This document shows, one piece after another, positions 6,106-6,739 of a DNA stretch of 6,739 nt. Made by a program: the position numbers and the translations under genes. Positions within the stretch are counted from its first letter, which is position 1. Every line of letters starts with the position of its first letter. Below the pieces are notes generated by a model that was given only the letters and a program-made list of their open reading frames with translations, had not been told where the DNA came from and did no database searches. Origin of the DNA: QWPT01 sp041163725 (GTDB taxonomy: Bacteria > Planctomycetota > Phycisphaerae > Phycisphaerales > SM1A02); contig JBEAQW010000165.1 of assembly GCA_041163725.1 (NCBI GenBank), forward strand, positions 1 through 6,739, written 5' to 3'.

Positions 6106-6607
6106 TCCGCGCAAGCACGATGTCTGGATCTGCGACTTCGCCGACGCGGACGACCGCGCCGCGTTCGTGCGTCTGATGGCGGAGTTCGCGGCCGAGCCCG
6201 TGTCCGCCAGCGCGCATCTCGGCGCATCGCACTTCGAGCGGGTGGCGGCAGACCTCGCGCGACGGGCGGGCACGCTCGTCCTGCTCGGAGCGTCGGCGGA
6301 GAGCGAGGATGCCGAGGGCGTCCTGCTCGCCTTCGAGGGCTACTCGTCGTTCGCGCAGGCGGCGCTCTTCAACATCCATGATGTGCATGTGTCGCCCGCG
6401 GCACGAGGGCGGGGACTCGGACGCGCCATGATCGAGGCGCTCTGCGAGATCGGGCGGGAGCATCGCCACGCGAAGGTCACGCTCGAGGTCGCGGCGTCGA
6501 ACACGGGGGCCATCCGACTGTACCGCGCGATGGGATTCACCGGGCTCGACGGCCTTCCGCCGGAGGGGCCGGCAGGCGCGACCTACTTCGCCACGCGCAA
6601 GCTCTGA
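6098..6607 (+). CDS. GNAT family N-acetyltransferase
   Basis: A 169-residue GCN5-related acetyltransferase, which moves an acetyl group from acetyl-CoA to an amine of an unknown substrate. Motif A covers about residues 91-113: a HDVHVSP strand followed by the acetyl-CoA pyrophosphate-binding loop R103-G-R-G-L-G108. Motif B follows with LEVAASNTGAIRLYRAMGF (129-147), including the usual N-x-x-A-x-x-x-Y-x-x-x-G-F pattern. The start ATG (6098) lies inside the end of the MmgE/PrpD gene as ATGAGTGA, so translation is likely coupled. The frame is open further upstream to 5921, but that would overlap the previous gene by 185 bp and adds low-complexity Arg/Ser-rich residues, so it is rejected. Size fits a single-domain GNAT. 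The coupling hints at a shared pathway, but no substrate can be named. Confidence 0.92.
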   Translation: MSDPRKHDVWICDFADADDRAAFVRLMAEFAAEPVSASAHLGASHFERVAADLARRAGTLVLLGASAESEDAEGVLLAFEGYSSFAQAALFNIHDVHVSPAARGRGLGRAMIEALCEIGREHRHAKVTLEVAASNTGAIRLYRAMGFTGLDGLPPEGPAGATYFATRKL

Positions 6608-6609
6608 CC

Positions 6610-6633
6610 GGTGCACGGCACGTGCCGTGCACC
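6610..6633. terminator. Perfect 24-bp palindrome between convergent genes, likely bidirectional terminator
   Basis: The 12-base arm GGTGCACGGCAC is followed immediately by its exact reverse complement. As RNA this folds into a 10-bp stem with an ACGT loop on either strand. It starts two bases after the GNAT stop, and its last base is part of the stop codon of the opposing minus-strand gene. Position and symmetry fit a shared terminator. No U-tract follows on either side, so a repeat element or protein-binding site remains possible. Confidence 0.6.
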
Positions 6634-6710
6634 TATGAGAAGAGGCCTTCGAGTAGCTCGACCACGCCCTTGCCCTGGGTCGCGATCGTCTCGAAGATCC
6701 TGCGTCCGCC
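6633..6710 (-). CDS. C-terminal fragment of a minus-strand gene, possibly a small Ras-like GTPase
   Basis: Read on the minus strand, positions 6710 to 6633 give 25 residues and a TAG stop, too short to identify firmly. The codons have GC at the third position in 21 of 25 cases, like the other genes here, and the stop lies right against the palindrome. The sequence contains FETIATQGKGVVELLE, resembling the last helix of MglA/Arf-like bacterial GTPases, where an (E-A/T)-x-A-x-x-G-x-G-V pattern supplies the G5 region. The rest of the gene lies beyond the contig end, replaced by adapter. That this is coding is fairly likely; the GTPase identity is a guess from one short motif. Confidence 0.45.
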   Translation of the reverse strand, partial: GGRRIFETIATQGKGVVELLEGLFS

Positions 6711-6739
6711 AGATCGGAAGAGCGTCGTGTAGGGAAAGA
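6711..6739 (+). other. Illumina sequencing adapter left at the contig end (not genomic)
   Basis: The last 29 bases begin AGATCGGAAGAGC and continue with GTCGTGTAGGGAAAGA. This is the reverse complement of the Illumina TruSeq universal adapter (read-2 side read-through). The match is exact over all 29 bases as I know the adapter. It is an artefact: it marks the end of the true contig at 6710 and interrupts the minus-strand gene. Confidence 0.96.

Noticed and set aside
4432..6273. 613-codon open frame on the minus strand
   Set aside because: It is antisense to the MmgE/PrpD gene, is Arg/Glu/Asp-rich with no domain, and is an expected by-product of high-GC coding DNA.

Overview
The window is high-GC bacterial DNA, roughly two-thirds G+C with strongly GC-biased third codon positions. 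It is densely packed, and every complete gene lies on the + strand. Two membrane proteins carry a short four-cysteine zinc ribbon of the form C-x2-C-G-(Y/F)...C-x2-ECG ahead of six hydrophobic segments. Together with a divergent, long MmgE/PrpD protein this suggests Planctomycetota, perhaps a Phycisphaerae-like lineage. That placement is an inference from protein style, not a proof. The window ends in 29 bases of Illumina adapter, so it is the untrimmed end of a draft contig.

Layout. Positions 1-186 hold no convincing gene. Two tandem paralogous six-segment membrane proteins of unknown function follow (187-915 and 1183-1890). At 1919-3604 is a 561-residue protein whose first ~298 residues are a complete ribokinase-type PfkB sugar kinase, continuing in frame into a zinc ribbon and a six-segment membrane domain. 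It overlaps by 4 bp (GTGA) a stand-alone protein of the same zinc-ribbon plus membrane design (3601-4359). After a ~170-bp gap with a possible terminator and an extended -10 promoter comes an MmgE/PrpD-family protein (4531-6105). Its stop overlaps the start of a GNAT acetyltransferase (6098-6607). A perfect 24-bp palindrome (6610-6633) separates this from the last 25 codons of a convergent minus-strand gene, which is cut off by the adapter.

How the genes may work together. The kinase fusion and the next zinc-ribbon membrane protein are translationally coupled and probably act together. The fusion would hold a soluble sugar kinase at the cytoplasmic face of the membrane. A Shine-Dalgarno-like sequence and in-frame ATG at the domain junction leave open that the membrane half is also made separately. 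The MmgE/PrpD and GNAT genes form a second two-gene unit, with no 2-methylcitrate-cycle partners in view. The kinase-zinc-ribbon-membrane fusion is the most unusual feature. No CRISPR array, tRNA, rRNA or transposase was seen.
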